64,000 bases of DNA, from assembly GCA_024734555.1 (NCBI GenBank), contig JANPWX010000469.1, forward strand, positions 299,989 to 363,988. The letters are read 5' to 3'. The notes under the pieces were generated by a model. That model had not been told where the DNA came from. It worked only from the letters and a program-made list of their open reading frames with translations, and did not search any database. Position numbers and translations under genes: made by a program. The DNA is from Trochalopteron elliotii. Taxonomy: Eukaryota; Chordata; Aves; Passeriformes; Leiothrichidae. This document shows, piece after piece, positions 25,566-39,900 of the stretch; the first letter of the stretch is position 1; each line of letters opens with the position of its first letter.

Positions 25566-28500
25566 GTAGTTTTATGAGTTTCTGCTCCATTCATTGAAAA
25601 CCCTTCCCCTAATTCTGTTTTACTTATTAAGCTCCTCCTTGCTGCTGAGAGACTTCAGATTTAACCTGGCTAGAGTATTGCTGGTTTCTCCCCAAAATCA
25701 CCTGTGGGACACTGCACTCATGGCCAGTTCAGGCAATGAGTTCATTGCTCAGGTGAAATCTGTGGAATGCTCAAGGGATCTTTGAGTGCAAATTTTCACT
25801 TAGAGTTTATTCATGTAGGTAAGTAAATATTTTGTAGAATCATTTAGGTTGGAAAAGATACTTAGGATCATCAAGTCCAATTTAAGCCCTTTCTTTGCTG
25901 TAAAAGAAAAATATCAGAGCTGTGAGGATTTGTTGACATTCTGAAGTGATGGAAAGCATGGCATAAAATTTAAGTGACTTTTAAAATATAAGCAACCAGC
26001 ATTGCTTATATTGAGGTGGTTCTTCAGACTTTTTGTGAAAAATAATTAATCCTGCCTTATATGTAGCAGATTTTTTTTCCCTCTACCTCTCTGGCTCCTC
26101 ATAGTCAAAGGAAAAACTGAATTAGCCCAGTAGGAAAGACTTCTCTGAGCTTGCAACATCTCAGAAGTCTTGAATTTGTCCCCAGAAGAGACTTTTGGTC
26201 TCCAACTGCTTATTCATTTCAACAGTTGACTCAGTTCAGTACCTGTATAAGAACAGTTGTGTTATGGTTTTTTTTGGTCTTGAGTGCTTTTCTGCATTCC
26301 AAAACCCTTTTCAACTTCATGTTTGATAGTTTAATTTAGCACTTAAAGACATAATTTTATTTCTATTTTCTTTGCATTTAATTGCATTTTTTTTAACTGT
26401 TCAAGTGTGCATACAATAGCAACAGGAAGTTAAAATAGCATAAGTAGAAAACACCCTGGACACATTCAGATTTCTGATTGGTATCAGCTGTAAAATTGCT
26501 TAAATACACGTTATTTTTCTCCTTTTTTGCTGAGAGAGAAACCATAGCAATGAGCTGTGCTCAGATACAAAGTAAACAGGCGAGTCTGGCTTGCCTTCTC
26601 TTGGAAACAGATAAAATTAGTGATTTCAAAACAAGATTTCCTGCTTGCTGATTCCTAAATACGATTAAGATTGATTTGAATCACTTTGACTAAAGTGGGT
26701 CCACCCTGAGCACCTTTGGCAGTATTTTTTAACATCTGGCCAGATGTTTGCTGTTGTCATACCAGTGCAAAGTGACACACTGGTGATGTGCAGGCTGGGC
26801 AAGAAGCAACTGATGGCCCAAGACCTGTAGCAGTTCTTTTCCAACCAGAATGCACTAGGGAGCCTGAGAAGGGACTGCTGGTGATGGTGAGGTTTTCCTT
26901 CTTCCCTGAGCAGGAGTGGGCATGTGGATCACCTGATCCCAAACACTTTGAGCAGCTACTGCTCCCAGCTGCCCTTCAGTGGCATGGAAACACTCCAGCC
27001 TGAAGTGGAGTGAAGTAAGGGAGACAATGAAATTCGTGGTCAACAAGTGCAAGATAACCCTGCTTTGGGCACCTACTTGACCAAGCTCATGTTTCAGCCT
27101 GAAGGAGGGAATTGTTTTTGTCCCAGCTATTGTGCCAGATTTAGATACCTTAAGGTCAGGTAACAGAATGCTGCCATCTCTTTTTTTTTATTATTTTTTC
27201 CTCCCCCCTCCTTCTGGTTAAGGTCTCTTCCATCAGAAGCCACAAAAGCTCTCATCTTATAAATGCAGGAAACCTCAGACACGCTGAGCTCACAGACAGA
27301 TCTGTTGATTACCTTCTCTTAGCATTTCTCTGTCTTCTGCACTGGACTAGGATGCTCCAGATCACCACAGCTGCATTTTTATGTGGACAATCAACACCAT
27401 TGCAATTGCTTCCTGGGTATTTTTCTTGATGGAAAAGCTGAATTTGTTTCCTTTTGCTTGTAACTATCTTGCTTGTACTAATACATCTCTGCAGATGTGC
27501 TCTGAATGGAAGGTTTATCACATCCAGATGAAAAATAACAAACCAGCTCCCTGAACCAGTGCACAGTGCCAGAAAATCCCTAAATTATCACACTGCAATT
27601 TGGAAGGATGATTTAGGAAGTGGTATGAGCAGCTGGACATGAAGATTACTGTAGCTGACCCTGCTGCTGAGGAAAACAGCCCTATACTGCTCCACAGAGT
27701 GAGAGGTTAACTGTTGTTAACCAATACAGCCTTGAAGAAAACTTTTGCCAGTGTGGAGTTCCACAAAGTCTAGAGGTCTATCAAGTGTTTAAAAATGTTT
27801 TGCTGCACTCAGAGTGGAACTGCATCCTAGTGGAGGTGCTGTAAAATGTAATGCTATGTATGAAGCAACCATGCACTCTGAGTTTGGTCTGTGCAGACTT
27901 GAGACATCAGCCTTACCTCCTTGTCTCAGACCTGGAAAGGACAGGTTTTTTAAGGCCATAGCTGCTGCCCTGCCCAGCAGAAGAGGCTAAGACTGAAGAG
28001 CCTGAAGAGGCTTTCCAAAAGTCACCAAGGGTTTAATTACAAGTAGGGTTACATTCTGCATAGGCAATACTTGAGTCTAAATCCCTTGGAGCAGGTTTAG
28101 GGCATGAGGATGTGTACAGGGTAGAGTCCTGCCCAGTGTTATCAGATCCAGCAATCCCTTTGCCTATGTAGGACAGGTCTGTGTGCCAGCACACGTCTTT
28201 GCAGCTGCAGGTAAATGTGTCAGAGCTCATAAATGCTGCTGAACCAGTGCACAAGTGCCTGTACCCACTTCAGGCTCTCTGATTTCAGGATCACTGCAAG
28301 CAGAGGCACCTGCCTGTCATTACCTGTCCACATGCATGTGTCCCATGTGTGAGTGTGAGCTGAGTCCCAAACCTTGTTGGTGGTCAGTTGTTAGAATGAG
28401 ACAAAGGTTTACCCTTTGCTTTTGTTGATTAGGGTTTGAAAGGGAAGAGAACTCTGATCTCTTGGGGACAGTGACCTCATTAAGTGTTTTCTGCCTTTTC

Positions 28501-31500
28501 CTTTTTGGCAGTAAATATTTGTGTTTCAAAACAAAGCTACAGTTGTTGAACAACCTAAAACTTTTTGTTTCTTTGTGTCTGGTGGCTTCTTGGCAATGAG
28601 ATGATTGATCCATTCAGTAAAATGTGTCACTTTAAAGCAAATTAGGAGACAGGAGACAAACAAAACAGTTATATTTACTGAAGTAGGTTTTGAAGCAGAT
28701 GATGCAGCCTCATCAAAGTCCTAGATGTAGTTAGAAGCTGCTGTCTTGCAGTGAGCAGCTGATTAACTGCTACCTGAGTAGCAACAGTTGGCTAAACTCT
28801 TCTCAGACAACATTACCAGAATAAGCTTTAGGAATATAGGTAGAGATATTCTATGATTCAACTCCAAAGCTAACATCAAATTCCTGCTACAGTTTCCCCT
28901 TTGCCCAGCTTGTACATCAGTTCTGGAGTACACCATATCTCTGTTCTGTCTTTTAAAATGTATGGATATCAGAGAAGTTGTGTCTACAGTGGCAGGGGAT
29001 TAATAGATGAAAGCATTGGGTATCAGTGCTAGACTACATCAGAAATCAAAGTAATGGATTGGTCATTAAACTTGATGTGTTTAAGTCACTAGAGCTCTAT
29101 CCTTGTGAAGGAGAACTGTCTAAAGGCTGTGGAAAATAAGTTGACTGTGACACAGCCTCTTTGGTTTGGTATGTGACACTCCAGGGTGATCCCATAAAGC
29201 AACTAATCCAACTCACTGCAGGGCTTTGAGGGGGCCTTGAATCGAGGCCTTCAGAAACAAGAAAAAGATTCAAAAATCCTCCATGTTTTATTGAGTCCCA
29301 TTAAGCTGCTGCTTCCATGTATTGTTTTCCTATTGCAGCTGGCAAAATATTTCTATGTAAAAAGAAGTGTTTTGTCCAACCTTCCTGCCTTCCTGTACAG
29401 CTTTGCAGCACAAAGCCTGACATTGTAAGTGTGTTTGCAGAGGTGATAACTTTACAAACACAGACTCCAAGTATTGCTGCAAAAGTCACATAAGATTGTA
29501 CATTAAAAGTGAGTGAGACAATGCAGAAGGTGGTTCAGGCTTGGTTTGGTAGGAGGAGTTGGTCTGGCTACAGTGCCAGAGTTTTGCCAGAGCATCTTGT
29601 GTCTGAAGGGACACTTAGAGCAGGTAGAGGTTGGCAGGGTTGGTTCCCAGACTCTCTGAAGATTAACTGGGTGTCTTTGGCAACTTTTGGTCTGCTTCTC
29701 AAAGTCCTTACTCTGCAGGTGTTTATAACATGGGATCTCTGTGTGTAGTTTCTGCTGGAATTGTAGGCTGTGTGAAGTGGCTGGGATAGGCTCTGCAAGG
29801 TGAGACACAACACTAGCTCCAGTCAGAGCCAGGCTGTGGGAACATAATGTTAAGTGACCTCCTTGGCCTTTGGGGCTATTCTCCTGCTCTTGCAGGCATC
29901 TGTGTCATGCAGACCCTCTGCAGTGTGCTCACAATTCACTGGCTATTTTGCTCCAACTACAAGTGCTGAAAGGCCTTCCCAGAGACTTCCTTCTCTAGCA
30001 GTTGAACTGTTTAATATTGAGCAGAAGCTGTTCACAATTAAACTATCTCTGTGTTCTTGCTGATGTGGCTTCTTCAGGGTTTGTTCCCACTTGACATGCT
30101 TATAAAATATACCTTTGTGGTCCCCTGGTTTTATTAAAGGAGTGCTCTAAGCTGTTGTGGTCACCCCACCTGAGACAGGAGCTGTGATGTGGAGCCTGTT
30201 CAGCCAGAACACTGTCATGCCAGGAACAGCTACACTGGAAACAGTGTTTTGTGGTGATAAAAACTGCTTTTGCACTGTTGCCAGTCATTCCTTTGCCACA
30301 GGAGTTTTCCCATTATAGATCAAGTCCCTAAGCATAAACATTCTATGAAAAAAAGGGCTCTGGTTACACTGACAGCACCTTGGATTGTAACACCCTCTTC
30401 TTTTCTGGTCAGTTGAGCACTCAGTGCTGTGGTTTCATCTGTTGTTACTTATGGAGGCATCATTCAGTGTGAAACTGTATTTTTAATACAAATGTGTAAA
30501 TAATATAGGTAGAATACCATGCACTATTGGGTGGAAGTTTTGTAATAGAAGGTTTGCTTTTTTATTCACACCCCCCTCATGCTTCTAGGTTTTGTGTCTT
30601 TGCTGCAGGGTTGAAGTTGAGGGGGTGCTGCATGCTGTGACAGTTGGGCAGGGAACACATGTGGGATGAGATTGGCACTCACGGGGAGCTGGGAAGCACT
30701 GTGGCACTTGCATATTTGCCAGATCTCTGGGAAAAATTATCATTAGTTAAGCAGTGCTGATATTTAAGCATTCCTCTTCATTTGATAGCCCTACTGAATA
30801 GGAACAGTTTAGATAAGGCCCCTGTGTGAAGCTGCCAGCTGCTGCAGGAAGCTAAGGCATAATTTTTAATGATTTTTCAGCCATCAATGTGGCAAAGGCA
30901 AAAATACAATTTTCCAAGACATTATCAGGCCTGCTCTGCAGGGAATAGGTGGGTTAAGGGTAGACAGTAGCACAGAACCTCTAGAGTCTTGATTTCAGCT
31001 TCTGTGGGACAGGCCTCTGTTTATAATTAAATTTGAGTGAGGCTAGTGGATAAAACCAAATTTCTGAGGGAATCTTGGAGTGAACATGTGGTGCTGGAGA
31101 TGCACAGTCACTATTGCCATGTTACCCTGATCACACTGAGCTGAGCCGGGGTCCCAGCTGGCATCACTGTGTGCATGTACCTCTCCTTAACCCTGCTCCT
31201 CTCCCTGAAAAAGCCAGCTCAGAAAGAAGATCTGTTGCTGAAGGGTAGGAGGTACCTCAGCCCTTTTCCAAGACAGCCAAGCAGGCTCCAGCAATCCAGT
31301 TAATGGCAGCCAACATGCTTTGTGTTAATCTGTGCTTGAGCTGTGGGTTGGATGCTGGCCAGAATGTTCAATCCATCACATAATAATAGGATTTTTTCAT
31401 GCAGTTCATTTGTTCCTTTTTATCCCTTGATTTGGAGACCAGCATTGGTGCATGTTGTACTGGAGGGATTTATGTGCTCAACACCTTGGAGAGCTGTACT

Positions 31501-32040
31501 TGCTTTTGTCTTTTCTTGAAGGCAACAAGATGACAACAGTTAGGTCTCATTTCTGACCTCCTTTCAGAAAGATTGTGTTTCAAACATACCAAATACCCAG
31601 TTGCTAATATACAAAATATTATTGGGGAGCATTTGTGTTTGGTCTGGTAGAACTTCTTGACTGCAGGAAACTTCTATTATTAAGACTTCTTTTGTTTCAA
31701 ATTGTAACACAAAAAGCCAACATTTGTATGTGGTTTATTGAGATGAAATGGTATTAAACATGCACATGGAAGAAAGCTGAACATTGTGGCATCAATATGA
31801 TAATGCTGCAACAAGAAGTTGATGTTGAAATTAATTTATAAATATACTGGAACTTATTGAAATATTTTTCATAACACACTGAGATGAAGTAGGCAAGTTT
31901 CTGCAATACATTTCATTCTGGATAAACGATTTCCTATCAACAAAGCCACATTTTCTTAAACCAGACTACTCATAGCCTGGGGGGAGTTGCAAGCACTGCT
32001 TGCCTTAGCCCTGAGCTGTGGCTCTCTATGTAAATTATAA
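25566..32040. other. Intergenic stretch upstream of BOK; one CR1 scrap, otherwise nothing recognised
   Basis: A CR1 scrap lies at 25,835-25,895. Otherwise I see AT-rich, CpG-poor sequence with no supported exon. Any distal enhancer or BOK leader exon here cannot be told from sequence alone. Confidence 0.5.
25835..25895 (-). mobile_element. Short CR1 fragment, minus strand
   Basis: TAGAATCATTTAGGTTGGAAAAGATACTTAGGATCATCAAGTCCAA is the antisense of the CR1 3' terminus. Confidence 0.8.
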
Positions 32041-32130
32041 AATCATCATAGAATTGCAGAATGATTTGGGTTGGAAGGGACCTTACAGATCATCTATTTC
32101 CAACCCCCTGCATGGGCAGGGACACAGTCC
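32041..32130 (-). mobile_element. Short CR1 fragment, minus strand
   Basis: AATCATCATAGAATTGCAGAATGATTTGGGTTGGAAGGGACCTTACAGATCATCTATTTCCAACCCCCTGCATGGGCAGGGACAC is a clear antisense CR1 3' end, cut off after about 90 bp. Confidence 0.92.
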
Positions 32131-32329
32131 AAAATGATGGAGGGGATTGGATTGGTAGGACTGACCCACGGCTGAATATGACAGTGAATAATCCCCCCAC
32201 TTGGCCACTGTGTGAAAATGACTGGCCAACGCCAACTCTGCAACAGCTGCTCTGGGAATCCAGCAGGAATTATTCCTGTTTCAGCAGTGCATTTATCACT
32301 GTTACTTGGGCTAACCTGGTCCAGAAATG

Positions 32330-32610
32330 ATGCTCCCACCCTCGCCCTGAAGTCGAGCCCTCGAACGAAGCGCAGCGAAGAACGACAGAGAGCCTCCTTA
32401 AGAGAGAAGAAAGGGGAGGAGAAAGCGGCTCTCTCTGGGCATAGCAACCCCACCTCCCGGTTGTTTCATCTTCCTTACAAGGCTAAAGCCAGAAGCTTTC
32501 CTCTGCGCCTGGATCCCTTAAAAGCGGGCGAGCAAAGCCCAAGGATCCCGGCGGAGTGCAGCCGGCGTGTGGGGCTGACAGAGGCGGGGATGAGCCCCGT
32601 GGAAAGCACA
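32330..32610 (+). promoter_or_regulatory. CpG-rich patch 1.2-1.4 kb upstream of the BOK start codon; candidate BOK promoter
   Basis: CpGs cluster here (ACCCTCGCCCTGAAGTCGAG, CGAACGAAGCGCAGCGAAG, AAAGCGGGCGAGC, CCCGGCGGAGTGCAGCCGGCGTG) in otherwise CpG-poor DNA, just upstream of BOK and right after a CR1 fragment. Position and composition suggest the BOK transcription start. An acceptor-like CATCTTTGCAG at 33,569-33,579 could open the exon carrying the BOK start. There is no direct evidence of transcription. Confidence 0.45.
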
Positions 32611-33769
32611 GCAGAGGAGGCTGGGGCTCTCCAGAGGAGTATGACAGTAACCTATGAATGCTAAACCAGGTGTCCAGTGATGCAGAGCTTCTAAAGAAAC
32701 GTGAAACCAAACCCCAAAAGAAATCACTGAGGGGGGAAAAAGTGCAACATGAGAGGTAATTATATTTTTCCTTGGGCAAACTGAAATGACTGGCTGTATT
32801 TTGTTTGAAAATCGTCATTGTAAGTAGGTGTCTGAAACTGCAGACTGAAAAATGCATTTATTAACATCTGAATAAAGGCTGGTCTGACTCGGACTTCAAA
32901 AGCAGCACTGGGTTAAAAACTCAGATCAGCAGATGAATTCAGGTGCCTCAGAAGAAGTTTTGACGTTTCTTTTTATGCATTCACACCTTAAACCTTTTCA
33001 AAAATCTACTTTTCTGTTTTGCTTTCTCTGCTATTGCTAGATGTTTTCAAGTAGTATGCATGTTGTTTTGGGGGAAAAGCGTGGCACAACCAAAACCTAA
33101 ACTGAGAGTATGTCTCAGAAAACTGTCTCCATCAAGTCATTTCAAATCCTCCCATACCCTTGTTCTTGCAATAGTGCCATTTCTTCCGAAAGATCCATGA
33201 CCTACTGAGCTGGAATGTCTGCTGACATCTGGTTGAGGTTACTGTAACTGGTATTTGGGGTTCTTCTTCTTTTTTTTTTTTTCAGTTTAATTGAGACAAG
33301 CTGAGATTGTCTGCACATTCTATGAAGTGTTTCCATGCTCTGACTGTCTAGTCTCTCTGATGGGTAATTCTAACACTGCCAAATCTGAATGGGAAAAGAG
33401 GAAACACTTGGAGAGTTCAAAACTGCAGCCCTTCTGTGGACCATGCTGCCAGGGATAGTCAGTGGCTGAAAGATGCAAGACTTTGCCCCCCGTCTGTAAG
33501 ATGGACCGAGAAAAATGTTGTGCAAATGTGATACTTCAGCATAACTGTATTCTTGAGCTTCTGATTTACATCTTTGCAGTGCTAGAGGACTTACAGATGC
33601 TTTTATTTACCAGCTAAAACGAAAAACTGGCCTGTGGAGAAGAGCTGCTGGGAGCTCTGACAGACCTTGAGGACAGAGGATTACTGGACAACTCCTGCAG
33701 ATTCTCATCGACGGCTTTGGCTCAGCCTTGCAGTCAGTGCATGCAGAGCTGTGGGTTCAGCAGCCCAGG

Positions 33770-33992
33770 ATGGAGGTGCTACGTCGTTCCTCGGTCTTTG
33801 CTGCAGAGGTGATGGAGGTTTTTGACAGGTCTCCCACTGACAAAGAGCTTGTGTCCCAAGCCAAGGCTCTGTGCAGAGACTACATCAACTCCAGGCTGAT
33901 TCAGGCGGGTGTCAGCTGGAGCAAACCCGAGTACAACGCCCCAGTGCCTGGGGGGAAACTGGCTGAGGTGTCCACCATCCTGCTACGACTTG
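33770..33992 (+). CDS. BOK: BOK coding exon 1 (N-terminus and start of BH3)
   Basis: ATG at 33,770, donor GTGAGT after CTACGACTTG. 223 bases: 74 codons plus one base of Gly75. An upstream in-frame ATG at 33,728 would add 14 residues, but the family begins at MEVLRRSS, so the inner ATG is chosen. The exon ends in the middle of the BH3 core. Confidence 0.96.
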
Positions 33993-36900
33993 GTGAGTCC
34001 TGCTGGGGTGGGGGGAACTCAGACTGGATGGAGAGATTCAAACCAGACTAAAGCTTCTGGAAGAGGCTTTTCATGTGATGATACAGAGGTTTATTTTCTC
34101 TGCTTTTGGCATTTATTTTTGTTTTGGCGATCTTCACCGAACAGCTCCTTTGCTTGAGTTTCCTCAGTCTCTTGGAGCACTGCTCAGCACAGGGTTTCTG
34201 CAAAGTTGCCTTTTTCTGAGGACTTGTGACAGTTCAAAATCACAAAGCAGTCTAAGAAAGCCCAGCAGCAAACTGATTCTGTGTGCCCAGGTCTCCAGCT
34301 GTGTAACAGTTCTCACAGTACTTAGAGCAGTTTTTCTCAGCTGAGCATTTTAACTGATCTTGCAGTATTTTCTCCAGGGTGACTTGATTGCCACAATGCA
34401 TCTGGCATCTTCTAGGGCACTGCTACTGCTGGACTTGGGCTTCAGCAGTAGCTCACCCTGCTTTAATTTGGGAGTAGTTGCTTAGAAAATGTGTTGCTGG
34501 AGATTTTATAAAAGCTGTTTTTTAATGACAGTGTTTTTAATATTCCTTTGTCTACCTTAGTTATTCAGCAAGACCTGAGTTTTCTTGCTCTTTGCTGGAC
34601 AAAGAGTTGGTTGATGTTGTCTGGCATATGCTGCCATTCAATGCCACCCTCACAGCACAGCAACTGTGGAGATTTCAGGGAGAGCAATTTGAAGGTCATG
34701 CTTGGAGGCTGTGACATGAAAATGCACTTTAGAGCTTGTACCAGGAGCACCCTCCTAATGTTAAGAGCTACCTGGCCTTTTGTTTTGGGTTGTGTAGAAT
34801 CCTGTGTGCTCAAGTCTAGCTGTTTGTCATTTGGGAACCCAACACTTTTATTCTTGGAAGTTGTTTCCAACATCCCTCTTTGCCTGCAGGCTGGTACATT
34901 AGTTCACATCTGGCATGGTGACTACCACCAGCATTTGCATCTGATTTAATTACATCAGAGCTCAAACAGGTCTGGTGAAGTAAGCATTAGCTGAGCCTGA
35001 CAAAGTCAGGACCAAGGCTGGTGTCCCCCACTTTCTCACCTTTCTAACAGTTTGATATTATCCTAAGTTTCTTTTTAAGGCATAGCTGTGTTTCTTTTTA
35101 ATTAATTCTTTTTCATGTTTTCTCTTCTATGCTGATTTTACTTCTGCTTTTGTTTCCAGCGACTGTTTGGTCTTTGGGGGATTTTTTTTTTGTTCTCCTG
35201 TCAATCTCCCTGTCTATTTGTGTTCCCTTTCTTCTCTGCCTGCATTGGGGGTTGTAATTTATGTGCTTTCAACCCAGTCTTCTGTGGGTGGCCAGGAACA
35301 TGTTAAAGGGCAAGCAGGTGGTGCCCTGGATCTGAAGGCGTCTCCTGGATTGTCCAGATGGAAAGATTTGGCTGATAGTCCCAGGAACTTGGTGCCTTCT
35401 CTGAGCAAATCTGTTTGGAGAGCACCATGTGGTACCCATGCAACCAGAAAGACAAGCAGTTCTCCTCTTTAAGGTGAAGAATAGTTTTTGTCCTGTTTCT
35501 TTAGAATCTCCACTAGTCACATGGCCCATCCATTTCTTTTACCCTTTGTTGCTCTCAGCAGCACAAGGCCAGCTGGTATCCAGGCACCTGCCAGGAATGG
35601 TAATCCTCAGCCTCTTTAAAGCAGTGCAACAAGCAACACCAATCTTGCCCTTCATGATAGTGCTGAGAAGCCTGTGGAGATGGGAAGTTGGAGTATTTCC
35701 TAGCCCACTTGCACACAACAGACTCTGATGAGCTGCTTGGTGGGCCAGCAGAAGTCCTGGGCACAGGCAATGCTGTTGGAGGTCATAGGGAGGGAGACTC
35801 CATCAGCTCAGTGAGGCTTAGCAGCTAATTAGGGCAATTAATGAGTCAGACCTGGTAAAACCTAATGGTGTAGCCAAATGAGGCACCCCAGACCAACTGG
35901 CTGTGTCTGTCGTAGGCATGATTTATCTGAATTGTATTTCCTCTGCCCAAGGCCCAGGGAGGTGCCCTTTGACCACTGCAAGGAGATTCTGCATATGGAA
36001 ACTCTCACTGCTGCCCTTCTAATTCCTCCATAACCACTGGAGGAAGGATGAGAAGGCCCCAAATTGCTCTAAATGTTGCAAAGTTGGGTATCAGAACAAG
36101 GCCACTGGAGACCAGCACCAGCGTGTCATGCTGCAGGAGAGGTCCTGGGGCTGCTGGGGCAGGGAGGCTCTCCAAGCATGGGAATGCTTTCCTGTGCTTT
36201 CCTTCCCCAGATGCTCCTCCTGCCCTGTGCCTTGCTGCAGAACAGGGCATGTGTGCCTCCAACCCAAACCCTGATGTCATCTGGGGCCTCCAGGCACTGC
36301 TTGTTACAAGTTGTAGCAGTGGCAGGCTACCAAGTGCTGATCCCAGCCTCCTGTGCCTCCCTCTCAGCTAACCAGGGCTATCCCCATTTCCTTGCATTTA
36401 CCAGGAGGGCTGTGTGCTGCCTGGGAGGAGAAAAGGGCTGCTGAGTGGTGCAAGTAAGGTTTCCCCTTATCAGGGCTGACCATGTGTTGGCAGGTTTCCT
36501 CTGTGAAACAGAGACAGTCACATACTCAGAAAGGGCTGGGAGAGCTCAGATGTGGAATTCTGTAGAGCTGGGTTTTGCCTGTGCTGAGTGCCAGATAAAT
36601 GAATTAAGGATCAGTAGTTAATGGCTCTGTAACAAAATCCTGATTGCAGTGACATCTTCCTTTTTACCTCTCATATAAATGAAATTTTGAGGAAGATCAG
36701 TTGCCCTCTGGCTGGGCTAAGTCACCTGAGTCTTGCAGTGGGATATAAAGCTGTTGGGATAACTTTTTCTCTTCCCAGGGCAGCCTTGTGCAGGAGAAGA
36801 GCACAGTGTGTCCTAAATCTATGCCAAAAAGGGCTCTCTGTGCACAAAGGGCCTTGCTCCCATGCTGTGTTTGCAATGTGTCATGCTCCTACAGCAGCTG

Positions 36901-39900
36901 TGCAACCTTCATTAAATATCCATGAACCTCTACAGAGAGAGAGAAATCCCTTGGAAACTGGGCTTTATTAATTCTACTACTCAAAAAATGGTTTGTTTAG
37001 CTACAAAGGAAAAGCTTTACTGTTGTTTCCCAAGCTCCATAGCTCAGTCCTTTGGGAGGAGGTTCTTTGCTTGTCCTTGGTATTTTTGTCTAGGTTTCAA
37101 GCTCCCTAACACCTCCTGCCATTTCCCAGCTGGGCAGAAAGCACTCTGGAGGTGAAAGCACATGTCTGTGTGTCAGATACCCTGCTGCTGAGCAGTCAGC
37201 CAGGCAAATGAGCATCTCTTTAACCATTTGGAAGAGAGAAAGAAATCCAGATTGACTCTCAAGTGCCTGTGTGAGCATAAAATAACTGAGAGTCTCTTTG
37301 TTTAATTAATGTTGTGCAGCTCTGGGCGGATCCTTGGCTTTCATCAGCCTTCAGCATTCTTGAGTTGCTCTCTTGCACTTCAGGCATTTTTGTACAAGCC
37401 TGATGGGGTGCTGAGGAAGGGCGTATCTCTCAAAAGCTTACATGGATGGATATGCTTCCTTCTCACTTCTGGAATAAAATGACATGGCTTTGCTTATCTG
37501 AGGCCTGTCTCCTGTGCTGGAGGAAAGGCAGGCAGCCAGCCTGGGAACAGCATTTATATCAGGGATTACTGCAGCCACACCACTGCTACAGGGCCACTGC
37601 CTCCCTCTGCTCCCTTCAGAAGCCCCAGGGTGCATGTGGTAGGGAATTGCATCTAAACAACCCTGAGCACTCTGCTGCCTGCCTAAGCTCAGGAGGAGCT
37701 GGGGCTCAGCCTCTTTGGCTGAAGGCATCCCTGGAGTGCCCCCAGCTGTAATTGCTCCGTGGTGAGGGCAGGGCTCGGTGCTGACCCCTGGCTGGCTGTC
37801 TGTTTGTTTGCAGGGGATGAGCTGGAGTACATTCGCCCCAACGTCTACCGCAACATCGCGCGGCAGCTGAACATCTCCCTGCACTCCGAGACCGTCGTGT
37901 CCGACGCCTTCCTGGCTGTGGCTGCACAGATCTTCACTGCAGGTACCGTGCCCAAACAGGGCTGGCTGGAAAGGAGCAGGATGGAGCCACCTCTCCTGGA
38001 GAAGCCATGTTTCTGGGATAGCGTCTGAGGTGGGGCCTGGCTTTCTGAAAGAGCTGTGGGCAGTTTGGCACTGTGCCTTGCTGTAATGATTTAACGACAG
38101 CTCCTCTCTGCTGTCTTCTGGCAGGGAAATGTGATATCCTCCCAGTAGGTTGTCTCATTCTAGAAGGCACCTCCTGCCCTTCCTCATTAGGAGGTGGTTG
38201 TTACCTCATTGCTGGGGAGGTCACTCATTCCATGCTCATTTGCTCACCGTTGGCAACTGCAGAAGATTCATTGCTTGGGAGTCTCCCTTGTTCCAGCTCA
38301 TGCTGCTGATGCTGGGAGCCAGAATCAACTCATCACAAGAGAGCTCCTCTTGTCCTGGCTTCCTTTCCCACAGCAACACCCAGAATTGCAATGGGACCTG
38401 CTGTTTCTCCTTTCTCATGTTGGGGAAGTCTTGGTCCTTAAGGCTGTTCCAGATGAGCAGGTGCTTTGAGCTTGCTCCTTGCTTAGATGTGAGTGCTCTG
38501 CTGCTGCTGTTAGACTGGTTCCAGAGGTGATGGTCAAAAGCAAAAATATGCCCTATGCTGTGTTCAGCTTTTCCTGGAAACAATCCCTGCCCACAACTGG
38601 AAGAGCAGCCTGTAGGAAGTGAGGGAAGAGAAACCTTTTAGAGGGATTTATGTCAGGCAGGTTCTGACATGGTTATGGGTTTTCTGCAATGTCTTGTTGT
38701 GTTGTCTGTGGAAGGGACAGTAGATGTTAAAGACTGGAAACAAAACAATAAAAAGGAAAAAAAAAAACCCAAAGAAAGCAACTTGCTAGCAGCTTAGCAG
38801 TATGAAACCACTGGAACCAGTGACAATAGCATGGGAAGTGCCACAAGATGCAGGGAATCTTGTCACTTTGGCAACAGTTGCTGCAGGATAGAAGTCCAGG
38901 TTTTAGTTGTCCTTTCAAATAGGCAACCACACTCAAAACCTTTTAATCCTCACAATCAACTTTATCTGTGCTTCTTTATCTGGAACCACTGACATTCTGG
39001 AGAAGCCCTGACATGCAGGAGGTCTGAAGAGCTGTGATGGAGAGCACAGATCCTCCCCAGAACCATAACAGATGGCAAAACAGATCTCTGAGAGGGACTG
39101 CCCAAGCAGGGCTTCTGGCAGTTCCAGCAGGGCAGATTTTAATCCCTGGAAATTGATGCTGTGTCATTGGAAGTGGATGGAATTGGACTGTGTGGCTGGT
39201 GCTGCAGCCCTCAACAGCCTTTCAGAGCATGCCTGGCTTGCAGCTTGCCTTTGCACTGGGCTGGCTTGGGAGAGCCTGTGAGCTCAGAAAACAAGAGCTG
39301 GGAAAGTATGGCTGGAATGTCTCAGTGTGGCCGTGTGCAAAGTGCAGGTGGTCTGTCTTGTCACTTAGTGCTGAGCTTTACTGGTGTCAAGGCAAACAGA
39401 AAAACAAGGGTCAGGCTGGCAGGCTCAGGTACAATTTGCATTGCAGGTGAGTAGATGATCTTAGATGCTACAGCTGACTGCTTTGGGACTGGCCCACCTC
39501 CAGAGCTGAAGTGACACAGAGAGCTGAGCCAGGAATGCTGCAGGTGGAGCAGACTGTGTGTGCTGTGATGCTGCATAACCATGATGCTGGGGAGAAAGCC
39601 TGCTGCCTCCTGGGAGTACTGCTCTCACTGACAAATTCATGGAGAGCTGCATGTTTTTTTGGGTTTTGTTTTTTTTTTGTGTTCTTCAACTTCTCAGCTC
39701 AGGAGCCAAGTGTGTGGGTAGTTTAAAATTAAAGTAGATGTCATATCTCATAGTTCTAAACCTGGGTTTTCAGGGTATTAAGAATAGAATCTGGACTCAG
39801 CCCTCTGAGGTTGACAATGCTGGAGACTTCGGACTCAAGCTCTGTTGACAGTGCTGCCCCTCCTCCTGAGCCACCCTGCTGCAGAAATGCCTGGTGGTGT

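Noticed and set aside
32212..32664. 150-codon basic frame upstream of BOK
   Set aside because: CpG-rich composition explains the open frame; no homology or splice context supports a protein.
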